DNA of 64,000 nt from Glaciimonas soli (GCF_009497155.1 NZ_WINI01000009.1:124001-188000); one strand, 5' to 3'; shown: positions 53,504 to 62,434, numbered from the stretch's first letter. Notes: generated by a model from the letters alone, not told the origin. Program-made: numbers and translations.

Positions 53504-54879
53504 GCGGTAAATATCTCCATAAATGAGGTGGTGGCATCAGACATGCCTTCTATCGGTTCGTGATCGAGTGCGTGCATACAAGCCCAGGCCAGGTCGGCAT
53601 GACCGGTCTCTACAGTGCGACCAGCGTCAAACGTGACTTGCCGTCCGCTGGCAGTGATGGTTTTACGTATCGCCATGAAGGCTGCGGATAGGTCGGTGGC
53701 GCCGGCGTCGAATTCGAGCCGGCCTTTGCTGATGACGTCCTTGGCTTTTAAGACCATGCGGGTTTTAACTTCCGGCGAATAGTTGATGCCGGTCGCTCCT
53801 GGGAAGAACTGTTTGACGATGGGAAATACACCTATCCCCATGCCGGTGGTGTCGATGCCGATATACTCGACGTTATAGCGCAAGGTCATTTGCCGAATGG
53901 CTTCGGCTTGCGCGGCAAAATCCATGCCGCGCCATTGATGGCGCTCTAACACCCGGAACTTGCCGCCGGCAACCAGCGGAGGCGCTAACACCACGCAACC
54001 GGCACTATCGCCTGAGAGTGATGGGTCATACCCGATCCAGACCGGACGATAACCAAACGGGCGCATCGCAAACGGTTTGACGTCCTCCCAGGCGTCCCAG
54101 GCATCGACCATGCAGCGCTGCAATTCGGCTTGCGGAAATATCGACTTGGTGTCATCGATAAAATTACACATCAACAGATTGTCGAACTGATCGGGGCTGT
54201 ATTCGTAGTCGCGCAGTTGATCCAAGTCGAACAGATTGCAGCCACCGGCCTCGGCATCGAGAATCGTGACGATCTGGCGCCAGATCTTGTCTTCCCCAGT
54301 AAATCCACTTGATAGCCGCAAGTGCGAGATATCGATCTTGGCCTTATTGGCCTTCTGTAGGCGGTCACTAAACTCTTTACCAGTCCAGAACGAGTACGCC
54401 TGATGATTGACGGACGACGGTGTCGAAAAATAGGTTTTACGCCACTTCTTCTGGATCGCCATCCCGGACGCGACTTTGTTCAACTCGGTAAAATTGTGGG
54501 TCCAGAAAAATTCATCAAAGTAAAAATTGCCGTGATAGCCCTGCGCGGTTCTGGCACTGGTGCCCAGAAAGTACAGATGCGCGCCGTTCGGTAACACGAT
54601 CGGATCGCCCGACAATTCCACGCCAGCGGCTTCCTTGGCGAATTGCACGATGTATTGTTTAAACACATGCGCTTGTGCTTTGGAGGCCGACAGAAAAATT
54701 TGATTGCGGCCAGTCGCCAGCGCATCGGCCAACGCCTCGCGGGCGAAATACCAGGTTGCACCGATCTGCCGGGATTTCAAAATGATGCGAGTACGCTCAT
54801 GACCGTTGCGATACCAGACTTTCTGGTAGTCGAATAACGAATCACGGAAGGCATCAAGTAAGCTGAGTTGGCAAAACAA
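53500..54879 (-). pseudogene. 5'-truncated P2-like terminase large subunit
   Basis: The 459-codon frame carries the ATPase and nuclease parts of P2 gpP: RTRIILKSRQIGATWYFAREA (Walker A-like), YFDEFFWTH (Walker B-like), VWIGYDPSLSGDSAGCVV and YIGIDTTGMG (nuclease Asp residues), ending TSFMEIFTA. P2-type proteins are ~590 residues, so about 130 N-terminal residues are absent. An in-frame stop lies just upstream of TTG 54879 and no homologous sequence continues, so the end was lost to deletion or recombination near 54880. Confidence 0.8.
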
Positions 54880-55180
54880 CTCTTGAGCCTATATGCAACG
54901 TCACCACCACAACATGCAACTGTTAAGCGATTTAAGGACTAATCTATCTTTCCACTGACCTGCACGAAATCAGTGCAGTTTTATGAATTCAAACGTTCGC
55001 TCTCGATCAACGCTACCATTCAAAATTCATTAACTGGTTTCGGTTGCGATCCACGGTTACACCTTAGATTACAGCCTTCGTTGTTACGTTGTGTACTGTG
55101 TACTGTGTATAGTAGTTATTAGGAAGTCACCTGCAAACCCGCATGAATATTAGACACCCAGCGCAAAATCCGTCCTAATT
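54880..55180. other. 301-bp junction region
   Basis: Marks the breakpoint that removed the terminase 5' end. It contains a short (GTGTACT)2GTGTAT tandem at ~55091-55110. No gene. Confidence 0.5.
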
Positions 55181-56227
55181 TTATGTCGAGAACACTTTTG
55201 ACAGTTCAGCAAACTTCTTTCTGACCAGGGCGTTTAGCTCTTCATCCGCGACGCTGTGCCGATGATGTTTTACCACCTTTGAGTGTCCGCCGTGTCGTGG
55301 CTTTCCATCCGTGTAGCGTTCATACTTCAACCAGCCGACTGGAAATGCGGTCACACTACCACTTGTCCGATCCCAATAATGTTCAACCGTGGCCTTGAAA
55401 AATATGTTCTTGCCACGTGTAATAGCCTCAAGCGACTTCAATACGCGAAAGTGCAACAAGCCTGCTAGGCGCTGAAAGCGGTAACCGTCAAGACCCGATA
55501 GATAGCTCAGGTTATGTTTCTTGAGCGCTGCGCCGGTCAGAGTGAACTCTGCACGTGCTCTGAAATCATCGGACGCGATCGCCTCCCGATTTCGATCAAC
55601 AGTCTTGAAATAAACCTGATGCGTGACCGGATCTCTTTTAATCCCGAGTTTCGGATCACCTCCATCTCCGATATACAGCATCAAGCCTGGATCGATGCGA
55701 TGGCCGTCTTCAAGATAACGCATTGCCAAGCTCTTTTTTTTGCCGGTTGGGTTGATGGTTGGGTCGTACTGACGGGCTTTGCCACGGCCCTCGCCGTGAG
55801 CTGCGATGCTTGTCATTAGACGATGCGTCATCTCCCGCAAACCCGCTGTACTTTGAGTGCGCTTGTAAAAATCGAGTGCAATTTCGATGCCGCTGATTTC
55901 AGGCTCCGATGCAAAGGGAAACTTGTGATCGAGCGCCGCCATAATGCGGGATAGCTCGTGGTAGCTATTTGCAGGCTCGTCATGCAACCGGATTGTAAAA
56001 CGGTCGGCTGCATTTCCAGCGCCAGCATTTATCGGCTCGACGCGAATCTCTCTAGCTGATTCCGGCAAGTCCAAAATGAGACGTAATGCCCGTTGCAAGT
56101 GTCGGAACTGTGTCAACTGCCTTGTGTTGACGGTCAGCTCAATCCAGTCCACGCAAGCCGAGACTTTGAACGTGCGCTGGATCGTTGGGGTAGATGTGTA
56201 GCTCATCAATGACTTATCTTTGTGCAT
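55181..56227 (-). CDS. replication-initiation-like protein of a mobile element
   Basis: About 348 residues (ATG 56227 just after the preceding stop; ATG 56206 is an alternative). VSACVDWIELTVNTRQ at the start, EISGIEIALDFYKR in the middle, and LMLYIGDGGDPKLGIKRD with YFKTVDRN then FRARAEFTLTGAALKKHNL resemble the strand order of rolling-circle Rep_trans/RstA-type initiators, which read 'vDWl-f...RiDlalD...yiG...yKt...RvElel.G'. A catalytic Tyr cannot be assigned. A basic C-terminus (HSKVVKHHRHS) fits DNA binding. Moderate confidence only. Confidence 0.45.
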   Translation of the reverse strand: MHKDKSLMSYTSTPTIQRTFKVSACVDWIELTVNTRQLTQFRHLQRALRLILDLPESAREIRVEPINAGAGNAADRFTIRLHDEPANSYHELSRIMAALDHKFPFASEPEISGIEIALDFYKRTQSTAGLREMTHRLMTSIAAHGEGRGKARQYDPTINPTGKKKSLAMRYLEDGHRIDPGLMLYIGDGGDPKLGIKRDPVTHQVYFKTVDRNREAIASDDFRARAEFTLTGAALKKHNLSYLSGLDGYRFQRLAGLLHFRVLKSLEAITRGKNIFFKATVEHYWDRTSGSVTAFPVGWLKYERYTDGKPRHGGHSKVVKHHRHSVADEELNALVRKKFAELSKVFST

Positions 56228-56232
56228 CAGTC

Positions 56233-56583
56233 TCAGATAGCGGCAACTGGTGTCGTCGGTATCACCTTGAGTTTTCGCTTCGACCACCCGCGGCAGTCTG
56301 CTGGATCGATTTCGACCACATCAAAGTGCGGAATTACGCTTGGGAGGGCTTCAGGATTTGCACAGCGTACGGTCTTAACGAACGCGGCGATATCGGATGC
56401 GGCGTAGTATGGACGCCAGGCACGCGCGTCACGGATTCTGCAAGCCGGAAGTAAGACACACCCGCAAATGTCGGTCTTGCCGCGACGCATGTCCTGCAAC
56501 GCGTTACCCCACGCACGAATCGGCCCCAGAAGTTGTCTGAGAATGTGCGCGACTTCCGCCGGAGGGTAGACTTTTGTTTTCAT
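56233..56583 (-). CDS. hypothetical mobile-element protein
   Basis: A 116-residue protein, not recognised. YPPAEVAHILRQLLGPIRAWGNALQDMRRGKT is an amphipathic N-terminal region that might be an HTH. ARAWRPYYAASDIAAFVKTVR is the only other distinctive part. It starts 3 nt after the upstream stop and ends 5 nt before the replication-like gene, so it belongs to the same minus-strand operon. Confidence 0.6.
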   Translation of the reverse strand: MKTKVYPPAEVAHILRQLLGPIRAWGNALQDMRRGKTDICGCVLLPACRIRDARAWRPYYAASDIAAFVKTVRCANPEALPSVIPHFDVVEIDPADCRGWSKRKLKVIPTTPVAAI

Positions 56584-56586
56584 TTG

Positions 56587-57228
56587 TTATGCACTCCAAT
56601 GAAGTAGGTTGATCGGTGATTTAGGCGCCGTCGTCACAGTGTCGCTCACAAGAGTCTGATCAATAGACATGCCAGCCGAGATCACCTGGGAGCCAACGAT
56701 TAGGCGCCCGTACAAAATCGGCACAGGGTTACCCTGCGCGACCGTATTGACTGGCCCGTTGAAGGCGTATGACGGTCGGTTATTGACGGAATTTAGCTGT
56801 CCGACAGAGGGTGACTTGGTTAGCATTTGCGCTACACCGCCAATGAGTAAGCTCGCACCAAAACTCATCGCCATGCCGCTAAAACCGCTAAACGCGGCCA
56901 TCGAAGCGCCCCCTGTATAAAAGGCCGCGACGACAATTAGCGTACCAATAAGGATTTGACCAATGCCGCCTCGTCCCGCCCCTCTCACGACTGGTACGAT
57001 CTTGATAGTGGACTTCGAGCTAATTAAATTCAAACCCGCCTCATCCACACTTTCTTTACCAACAAAAACGCGATAACCAGGCTCGCTATGAGCAAGCATG
57101 TAAGCTTCAAAGTCGGGGAAGTTTGCACGCAGCGCTCTTATAGCTTCAGCTGGCGAACTGACATCAAGCTCGAAAAAGCGTCCAAATTTTTTACCGAGGT
57201 GCCCGCATAATTGAATCTTACGCATCAC
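56587..57228 (-). CDS. lambda gpI-like tail assembly protein
   Basis: A 213-residue protein. The N-terminal ~80 residues (IQLCGHLGKKFGRFFELDVSSPAEAIRALRANFPDFEAYM, then YRVFVGKESV) are the ubiquitin-like part of lambda gene I products. A Gly/Ala hydrophobic middle and NRPSYAFNGPVNTVAQGNPVPILYGRLIVGSQVISAGM follow, the diagnostic C-terminus. In lambda it helps assemble the tail tip with gpK and gpJ, neither of which is here. It overlaps the upstream gene by 11 nt. Confidence 0.85.
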   Translation of the reverse strand: MMRKIQLCGHLGKKFGRFFELDVSSPAEAIRALRANFPDFEAYMLAHSEPGYRVFVGKESVDEAGLNLISSKSTIKIVPVVRGAGRGGIGQILIGTLIVVAAFYTGGASMAAFSGFSGMAMSFGASLLIGGVAQMLTKSPSVGQLNSVNNRPSYAFNGPVNTVAQGNPVPILYGRLIVGSQVISAGMSIDQTLVSDTVTTAPKSPINLLHWSA

Positions 57229-57781
57229 GCGTCACCTTGCGCGATACCCGCATGTTGTCGTTGTCCGTGACGACTTCGAATTCAGGGGCTGGCAGGGGTG
57301 GCGCATCGCCGTTAAACCGCTGCGCAGCGCGGCCCATCTCGACCAATTCTTTGCCGAGCGTGATTGCTTGCCCCGCCGACATTGCGAACGCCAGCATCGG
57401 CTCATGGATGAAAAATTGTACAAACACGGGGCCACCGTCAGGGGATGGCACAACATGGGCGCGAGCGCCTACCCATTTGCGCCCAAAACTGCCGCCGCCA
57501 GGTTCGCCAATACCGAACGCCTGCATTGCCTGTGCTGCGCGGCCAGATAATTTCGTTCTCCCGATGCGACGCAACTTTTCAAACTCCGAATACGCGGCAA
57601 CGTCCTTTTGATCGTAGAGTCCCGATTTCCCTTCGATTTTCGCAAATTGAAGATTGAAGGTTTGGGGCCGGTCGGTTCGCCGCATGTTGTTAAGCCGAGC
57701 CAGCCAGTATTTTTCGGTTTCGCCTGGCACTTGTTCATGCAGAAAATCGGCGGCAGCTTTTGTGTCGAGAAAGGTAGTCAT
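57218..57781 (-). CDS. hypothetical protein with excisionase-like N-terminus
   Basis: A 187-residue protein. DTKAAADFLHEQVPGETEKYWLARLNNMRR resembles the 'domain-anchor' HTH of phage/plasmid accessory proteins (a sequence like 'dtkaAAdfL....' begins many AlpA/excisionase-like factors). The C-terminal MLAFAMSAGQAITLGKELVEMGRAAQ reads like an interaction helix pair. AAGGA precedes ATG 57781. It is first gene of the four-gene minus-strand set ending with the replication-like gene. Function unknown. Confidence 0.6.
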   Translation of the reverse strand: MTTFLDTKAAADFLHEQVPGETEKYWLARLNNMRRTDRPQTFNLQFAKIEGKSGLYDQKDVAAYSEFEKLRRIGRTKLSGRAAQAMQAFGIGEPGGGSFGRKWVGARAHVVPSPDGGPVFVQFFIHEPMLAFAMSAGQAITLGKELVEMGRAAQRFNGDAPPLPAPEFEVVTDNDNMRVSRKVTRDA

Positions 57782-57838
57782 CGTTCGATCCTTCGGCTGT
57801 AATTTGATAGTAAGACAATAACATAATTAACGTCATTT

Positions 57839-57882
57839 GTCATTATGTATTTGACGCACGTGTACTGACAGATGATAATGAC
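57839..57882. promoter_or_regulatory. 8-bp inverted repeat in the divergent recombinase promoter
   Basis: GTCATTAT (57839-57846) and ATAATGAC (57875-57882) bracket 28 bp between divergent genes at 57781 and 57926. It may be a recombinase (res-like) or repressor site. Confidence 0.35.
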
Positions 57883-57925
57883 TACAAATTAAACGAACAT
57901 CTTGTGATGTAGTCAAAGAGGAATA

Positions 57926-58615
57926 ATGATGACTAATGTGACATTTATTGCGTACTACCGCGTCAGCACACAAAAGCAAGGCGCATCCGGTTTGGGCCTG
58001 GAAGCACAACAAGAAGCCGTGGCGCGTTACTTGAATGGTGGCGCATGGGAGTTAGTAGATGAGTTCGTAGAGACTGAGACCGGCAAAGGTGCCGATGCAC
58101 TGACGAGACGTCCACAACTTCGAGCAGCGCTGGACGCCTGCCGTAAGTCTGGCGCAAAGCTGCTGATTGCTAAGCTCGATAGACTTGCTCGCAATGTCCA
58201 TTTCATCACTGGTTTGATGGAGGCATCAAGAGGAAACGGCAAGAACGCAGTCAAATTTGTGGCGTGCGACATGCCAGACGCAAACGACCTGACCATTCAC
58301 TTGATGGCGGCATTTGCGGAGCATGAAGCGAAGCGAATCAGCGAACGCACTAAAGACGCTTTGGCTATGGCTAAAAAGCGCGGCGTGGTTCTTGGTGCCG
58401 CTGGCCCTGCCAACCTGAAACCGCATATCGAAATCCGCCGTGCTGACGCTGATTCTTTCGCTGAAAAATTGCGCGGTCAGATAGAAGGTTTTGAGTTGCG
58501 CGAGTTGACACAACGCCAAATGGTCGATGAATTAAACCTGCTTGGAATACGCACCCCGAGGAGTGGTGAGTGGTCACTAATTCAATTGCAGCGGACTATC
58601 GCGAGGTTGAGGTAA
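57926..58615 (+). CDS. serine recombinase (resolvase/invertase family)
   Basis: A 229-residue protein. The catalytic Ser is in IAYYRVSTQKQ (Ser14), with LLIAKLDRLARNVHFITGLME and HLMAAFAEHEAKRISERTKDAL as the other family blocks, including the conserved Arg residues. The C-terminus (TQRQMVDELNLLGIRTPRSGEWSLIQLQRTIARL) is the Recombinase/HTH part that binds DNA. It is shorter than large integrases, closer to resolvases. GAGG precedes ATG 57926, and a second ATG follows directly. It is likely the mobility gene of the small element around it. Confidence 0.92.
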   Translation: MMTNVTFIAYYRVSTQKQGASGLGLEAQQEAVARYLNGGAWELVDEFVETETGKGADALTRRPQLRAALDACRKSGAKLLIAKLDRLARNVHFITGLMEASRGNGKNAVKFVACDMPDANDLTIHLMAAFAEHEAKRISERTKDALAMAKKRGVVLGAAGPANLKPHIEIRRADADSFAEKLRGQIEGFELRELTQRQMVDELNLLGIRTPRSGEWSLIQLQRTIARLR

Positions 58616-58629
58616 CGCTATTGCAGAAT

Positions 58630-58962
58630 CTAACCGCCAAGCTCTGGCAGGTTCTCGTAGCGGGAGAAGTCAATAGTGGGACTCGCCCGGCGTCCACGGC
58701 GACGCAGGGGCGTGACCGTGATCATTGGTGGCGTAACCGCCGCCGACCTCTCCAACATATCACTGATTTCCGCTTTCGCTTGGCGCTCCCGCATCTGCGC
58801 CCTGACTTGTGTTCGCACATATTCCACCAAGTCGTCCTCCAGAAAGACCCAGGCGCGGCCAATCTTGGCGCCTGGCAGCTTTCCCTCGCCAGCTAACTTC
58901 AGGACGGTCGAGCGCTCGACCTTCAGAAATTCTGCACACTCATCAACATCTAGAGTTCTCAT
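58630..58962 (-). CDS. excisionase/MerR-like helix-turn-helix protein
   Basis: A 110-residue protein whose first 50 residues are an excisionase-type winged HTH: LDVDECAEFLKVERSTVLKLAGEGKLPGAKIGRAWVFLEDDLVEYV. The basic C-terminal tail includes LRRRGRRASP. It is convergent with the serine recombinase and ends 14 nt from it. A directionality or copy-control factor for the element is the likely role. Confidence 0.85.
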   Translation of the reverse strand: MRTLDVDECAEFLKVERSTVLKLAGEGKLPGAKIGRAWVFLEDDLVEYVRTQVRAQMRERQAKAEISDMLERSAAVTPPMITVTPLRRRGRRASPTIDFSRYENLPELGG

Positions 58963-59219
58963 AGTTAAGAAATTCTCTCCAATTTAACTACGGTCGATCG
59001 CAAGCATGAAGCGTAGCCTGCAATGCTCTGTAAAAATAAGCACTATGGTCTGGCACACGTGAACTCGGCGCTATCTTACGTCTAGCTTAATACCTCAAAC
59101 TATTAACACCACCCTCTTCACAGGATGCGCCAATTAATAGCATCATCTAATTTAGCTAAAGCTAGTTTCATTGCCATTGGCCATTCTCGCCCGATGCCAT
59201 CATAAAGCTCGACAACTTG
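58963..59219. other. 257-bp intergenic region
   Basis: Promoter of the excisionase-like gene on the minus strand. Nothing else recognised. Confidence 0.35.
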
Positions 59220-59855
59220 TTAGGTTCGGGTAGCAATAAATTCTCCTTGCGCGGTTGCCCGAATCATTCTTGGAGGCGTGCCGTCACTCGGCGCTTCCAC
59301 AATCCATACCCCATTGAATTCTACAACGCGAATTATCGTCCGATGTATTGACAGAAGTGCTCTAATCTTCTTTATGGCATCTGGAAGGTCTTTTGCAAGC
59401 GACGCCCATCCTTTATCACTCCCCCACGGATTGTCTGCGTGTAAGAATTTTCCAAGTCGCTTATACATGGTCTCAAAGTTTTTTCTTGTCATGTAGCCAT
59501 CAAGTAGTTTCTCGTAGTGCCAGTGGCCTGGCTCAATTTGGACTCTCTGTATAAGCGGGTCGGGATAAAAATCGGGGTTGACCTTGCGGAGTGTGAGAAA
59601 AATGGTATCCGCTTGCCAGTCGCTTCTATAGTCAGTCGATTTCTCAGCGTTTTTTCTTATAGCGGCGTACTGCTCCTTGTTTGGTGCAATTGCCGCGAAC
59701 GCTATTGCTTCCATAGACTTGCGTAGTTGCAAAGCGGCTGACTCTAGCTCGATAGGGTGACCGCCGTCTTTGAGCTTGCTAAGGTAATTTTCCGTTGCAC
59801 TTAAGCGCTCAAGCGCTTCGGCCATTTTGTTTAAATAGACTGCGGGTTCGTCCAT
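59220..59855 (-). CDS. uncharacterised accessory protein
   Basis: A 211-residue protein, mostly helical at the start (LNKMAEALERLSATENYLSKL). LQLRKSMEAIAFAAIAPNKEQYAAIRKN, then RLGKFLHADNPWG, are segments I have seen in a widespread uncharacterised family in which an 'lRK..E.iAfa' helix is followed by 'g.ylH..nP'. The layout recalls HEPN-like helical bundles but no R-x4-6-H motif is clear. It lies between the recombinase module and the HEPN cassette. Function unknown. Confidence 0.6.
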   Translation of the reverse strand: MDEPAVYLNKMAEALERLSATENYLSKLKDGGHPIELESAALQLRKSMEAIAFAAIAPNKEQYAAIRKNAEKSTDYRSDWQADTIFLTLRKVNPDFYPDPLIQRVQIEPGHWHYEKLLDGYMTRKNFETMYKRLGKFLHADNPWGSDKGWASLAKDLPDAIKKIRALLSIHRTIIRVVEFNGVWIVEAPSDGTPPRMIRATAQGEFIATRT

Positions 59856-60452
59856 AAATTTTCGTATTAGGGGGCCTTGAGAATTGTTAGTTTAGCAGAC
59901 ACTCTGTATTGTCCGCATGTGATCCGATGCCGCCGCTCAAAACTAAAAAACCCATTGTATTGGCTGCGCGAATGAAAAATCGCCTGAACAAACACCCAGC
60001 GTCATTCAGCACACTTGTGATTGTCTTGATCATCTCCATCGAGAATCCGATAGCGGAAAGTGCGGCGAACGAAGGTGAAATGAAAAAGCTCCCCGAAGGG
60101 AGCTTTTAGAAAGAGCGCGAGGGATTCCGTTTCACTGCGCAGTTGCGCCACGGCATCTAGCTGTTCTCCCCGCTGATCGCTAGACCTTTCCGATGTTTTG
60201 GACTCTCACTGGATTTCGGCTCTCACCTAATACGTGTCGGTACAAATATAATAACAGAAACCAAGTATAGTTACGTCAGCCATCCACTAAATTCGGCCAG
60301 TCGTTAACACAGGTTTTTGTCAAAACATTGGCAAAATGCGGTTTTACAGACTCGTATATGAAATTTTGTACGCCCAGGTTCCATGCTAATTGGCATGAAA
60401 TTTATAGCAAGTTAGACTCGCATTGAATCTTCCACTTAAAAAACTTCTCAAT
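59856..60452. other. ~600-bp region with a terminator; no gene
   Basis: A 66-codon frame at 59909-60109 runs into the terminator hairpin and has no support. The right half is AT-rich promoter DNA of the downstream cassette. Confidence 0.45.
60084..60107. terminator. perfect bidirectional terminator hairpin
   Basis: AAAAGCTCCC-CGAA-GGGAGCTTTT: a 10-bp perfect stem whose A/T ends provide U-tracts on both strands. It insulates the cassette at 60453 from DNA to its left. Confidence 0.85.
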
Positions 60453-60647
60453 ATGAAACATATTCTTGACTGGATCGTTGCTAACAAAGAATGGGTGTTC
60501 AGTGGCATCGGCGCATCGGCGCTAAGCTTGCTGGTCGGCGTCTTTGCGCGCAAGAAGAAAGCCTCTCCAACTCAAAGCCAGACGTCGGGAAAAAATTCAA
60601 CCAACATCCAGGCTGGTGGAGACATAAATATTGGGAGCAAGAAGTGA
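60453..60647 (+). CDS. tiny membrane protein with C-terminal STNIQAGGDINI motif
   Basis: A 64-residue protein (ATG 60453; TTG 60423 is in frame). A short soluble start (DWIVANKEWVFSGIG) leads into one helix (ASALSLLVGVFA), a basic stop (RKKK), and a polar tail ending KNSTNIQAGGDINIGSKK. Small proteins with 'NKEW.FSGIG' and a terminal '(D/N)ST-N-I-Q-(A/G)GG' tail recur in accessory and defence-rich islands. The stop overlaps the next gene's GTG start (GTGA), giving coupled translation, and that protein begins with the same STN-Q-A motif. Confidence 0.75.
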   Translation: MKHILDWIVANKEWVFSGIGASALSLLVGVFARKKKASPTQSQTSGKNSTNIQAGGDINIGSKK

Positions 60648-61696
60648 TTGGCAGCAAGAACCAAACGCAAAGTGGTGGGGATGGCAGCACAAATGTTCAG
60701 GCACAAAATGTATACATATCGGGACTAACAGCAAGCGAAGCGCGGCAAATCGCAATCGATGTTTACAAAGAAAACATAGAAAAGCTATCAATTGAGGCCG
60801 CACAAGTGGCCATCGCTCGTGCGGAAAGATTGACAGAAGCATTTATCGAAAAACTATCAGAAAACCATACATCACTTCCAGATGAATTAAAATCGCCAGG
60901 AATGCAGCTTTCAATTCTAAACGCGCAAAGGGAAAGTGCGCGCTCCGGAGAAAAATCGACTGAAGAATTGCTAGTAAGTCTTCTTGTTGAACGAACAAAC
61001 GAGCGACAAAGAACCCTTAGGCAAATTGCTTTCGAAGAGGCAATCACGGTCGTATCGAAGCTCACCGACAAACAGGTCGATATGTTGACGGTAAATTTAT
61101 GCGTAAGCGATAATTACTTTGCTGCGAGTTCCATTCCAGCGCTAAAGCAGTTCTTGTCAACATTAGTGAAGTTCAGAGTCATCACAAACTTTCGATCACC
61201 CGACATAAGTCATCTTGAGTTCACAGGGTGCGCAAAGCTTACAAAAGACAATCATACAAAGCCACTGGAGCTGGCACTCAACAACACATACCCAGGTCTA
61301 TTTCAAAATTATTTTAGCGAAGATGAATTTTCCAAGAAAGTCCCGGAGCATCACCTTTATAAGGAGCTTCTGACCCCCAACCCTAGTGATGCGGGTCTAT
61401 TTACCTTAAACGCCATATCAACCATTGAGATCAATAGATTTTTTGCTCAAAAGGGCTACGGAAACGATAATAAGAAATATCTTTTTGAATTCCAGAAATC
61501 CAATTCCATGGACTTAGAAGGGATCAGATCCAAAATATTAGGGCTAGAACTATCGTCTGACTTTCTGTTCGAACTTAGAAATCGCCAAATATTTTCACTT
61601 GAATTGAATCCCGTGGGAGTTGCGATTGCCAGAGCAAACTTCTACAGGAAGGTTGGATATCACATAAATTGGCCCTTTTACATGCAAGGTGACTGA
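60644..61696 (+). CDS. LPO_1073/Vpar_1526-type protein, function unknown
   Basis: A 350-residue soluble protein; GTG 60644 is chosen because it overlaps the upstream stop as GTGA and GGGAG lies 6 nt upstream. The N-terminus SKNQTQSGGDGSTNVQAQNV, then SEARQIAIDVYKENIEKLSIEA, RAERLTEAFIEKL and MQLSILNAQRESARSGEKSTEELLVSLLVERTNE, match what I remember of this uncharacterised family. No nucleotide-binding or nuclease motif is seen. The C-terminal half is helical with LRNRQIFSLELNPVGVAIARANF near the end. It sits between a membrane peptide and a HEPN-like gene. Confidence 0.7.
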   Translation: MIGSKNQTQSGGDGSTNVQAQNVYISGLTASEARQIAIDVYKENIEKLSIEAAQVAIARAERLTEAFIEKLSENHTSLPDELKSPGMQLSILNAQRESARSGEKSTEELLVSLLVERTNERQRTLRQIAFEEAITVVSKLTDKQVDMLTVNLCVSDNYFAASSIPALKQFLSTLVKFRVITNFRSPDISHLEFTGCAKLTKDNHTKPLELALNNTYPGLFQNYFSEDEFSKKVPEHHLYKELLTPNPSDAGLFTLNAISTIEINRFFAQKGYGNDNKKYLFEFQKSNSMDLEGIRSKILGLELSSDFLFELRNRQIFSLELNPVGVAIARANFYRKVGYHINWPFYMQGD

Positions 61697-61851
61697 AGCT
61701 CTCTTTATGAGAAAAATTGGCTACACGGCAAGAAACAATTAGAAACCTACACTCACAAGCTAAAGTAGAGGCAAGGAGTTCAGTCTCCTCTCATCGGCTA
61801 GTGCTCGTGCCCACCGTATTGCACGACGTTATACGCCTGAATAGGACTAAT

Positions 61852-62289
61852 ATGAGCAAGCAAATATACAGCCGCCTCAAACTGGCGCAGGAGCAACTGG
61901 AAGTCGCCTTATTGCTTTTTCTCGAAAAGCAGAGCTATCCATCTGCTATTACACTGGCTGGTGCTGCCGAAGAAATTTTCGGTAAAGAGTTGGTTCGACG
62001 CAAAAAGCAACCAAATCTCGACTGGAAGTTCGATCAAATGGCAATTGTTCATAAACTGCTTCACGGCAAAGACCTTGAGCGCAAAACTTTTTTCGCAAAC
62101 GAGAACTTAATTCGCAATGCACTCAAACACTTAAACGCGACTGACACCCCCGAAATAACCATCGATCTCGAAGACACCGCTTGTTGGATGGTCGTACGTG
62201 CGTGTGAAAACGCCCGAATGCTTGATTTAGATATCGCACTCTTCCAGGATTTTGACGAGTGGTTCCAAGAACATATTGTTGGGGTTTAG
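61852..62289 (+). CDS. HEPN-like protein with R-x4-H motif
   Basis: A 145-residue all-helical protein. ATG 61852 with TAGGA upstream is preferred; the frame is open 45 codons further. KLAQEQLEVALLLFLEKQSYPSAITLAGAAEEIFGKEL forms the first two helices of a HEPN-type bundle, and LIRNALKHLN contains R88-N89-x3-H93, the R-x4-6-H motif with the usual polar residue after Arg that marks HEPN ribonucleases. It follows the LPO_1073-type gene by 155 nt on the same strand. A toxin or RNA-cleaving effector role is inference. Confidence 0.65.
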   Translation: MSKQIYSRLKLAQEQLEVALLLFLEKQSYPSAITLAGAAEEIFGKELVRRKKQPNLDWKFDQMAIVHKLLHGKDLERKTFFANENLIRNALKHLNATDTPEITIDLEDTACWMVVRACENARMLDLDIALFQDFDEWFQEHIVGV

Positions 62290-62408
62290 GCATCAAGCGC
62301 GTTTAACAATTGCGAACTCGGTGGGCGAATCCAATCACGCATCATGGGGCGATGCGTTCCTCGTTAGTAATTTCATATCGATAACACTTTATTACCATTG
62401 GCATCCCG

Positions 62409-62434
62409 CTTCCCTGTGACACTTCCCTGTGACA
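62409..62434. repeat. two tandem 13-bp repeats
   Basis: CTTCCCTGTGACA twice without a gap, ending in ...TGTGACATAAT, which resembles an extended -10 element (TGTGnnATAAT-like) for trmB. Confidence 0.6.

Noticed and set aside
55091-55110. GTGTACT tandem as a CRISPR-like or origin iteron array
   Set aside because: Only two and a half 7-bp copies, too few and too short for either.
59909-60109. 66-codon frame ending in the terminator
   Set aside because: Its last codons lie in the hairpin stem; no supporting features.
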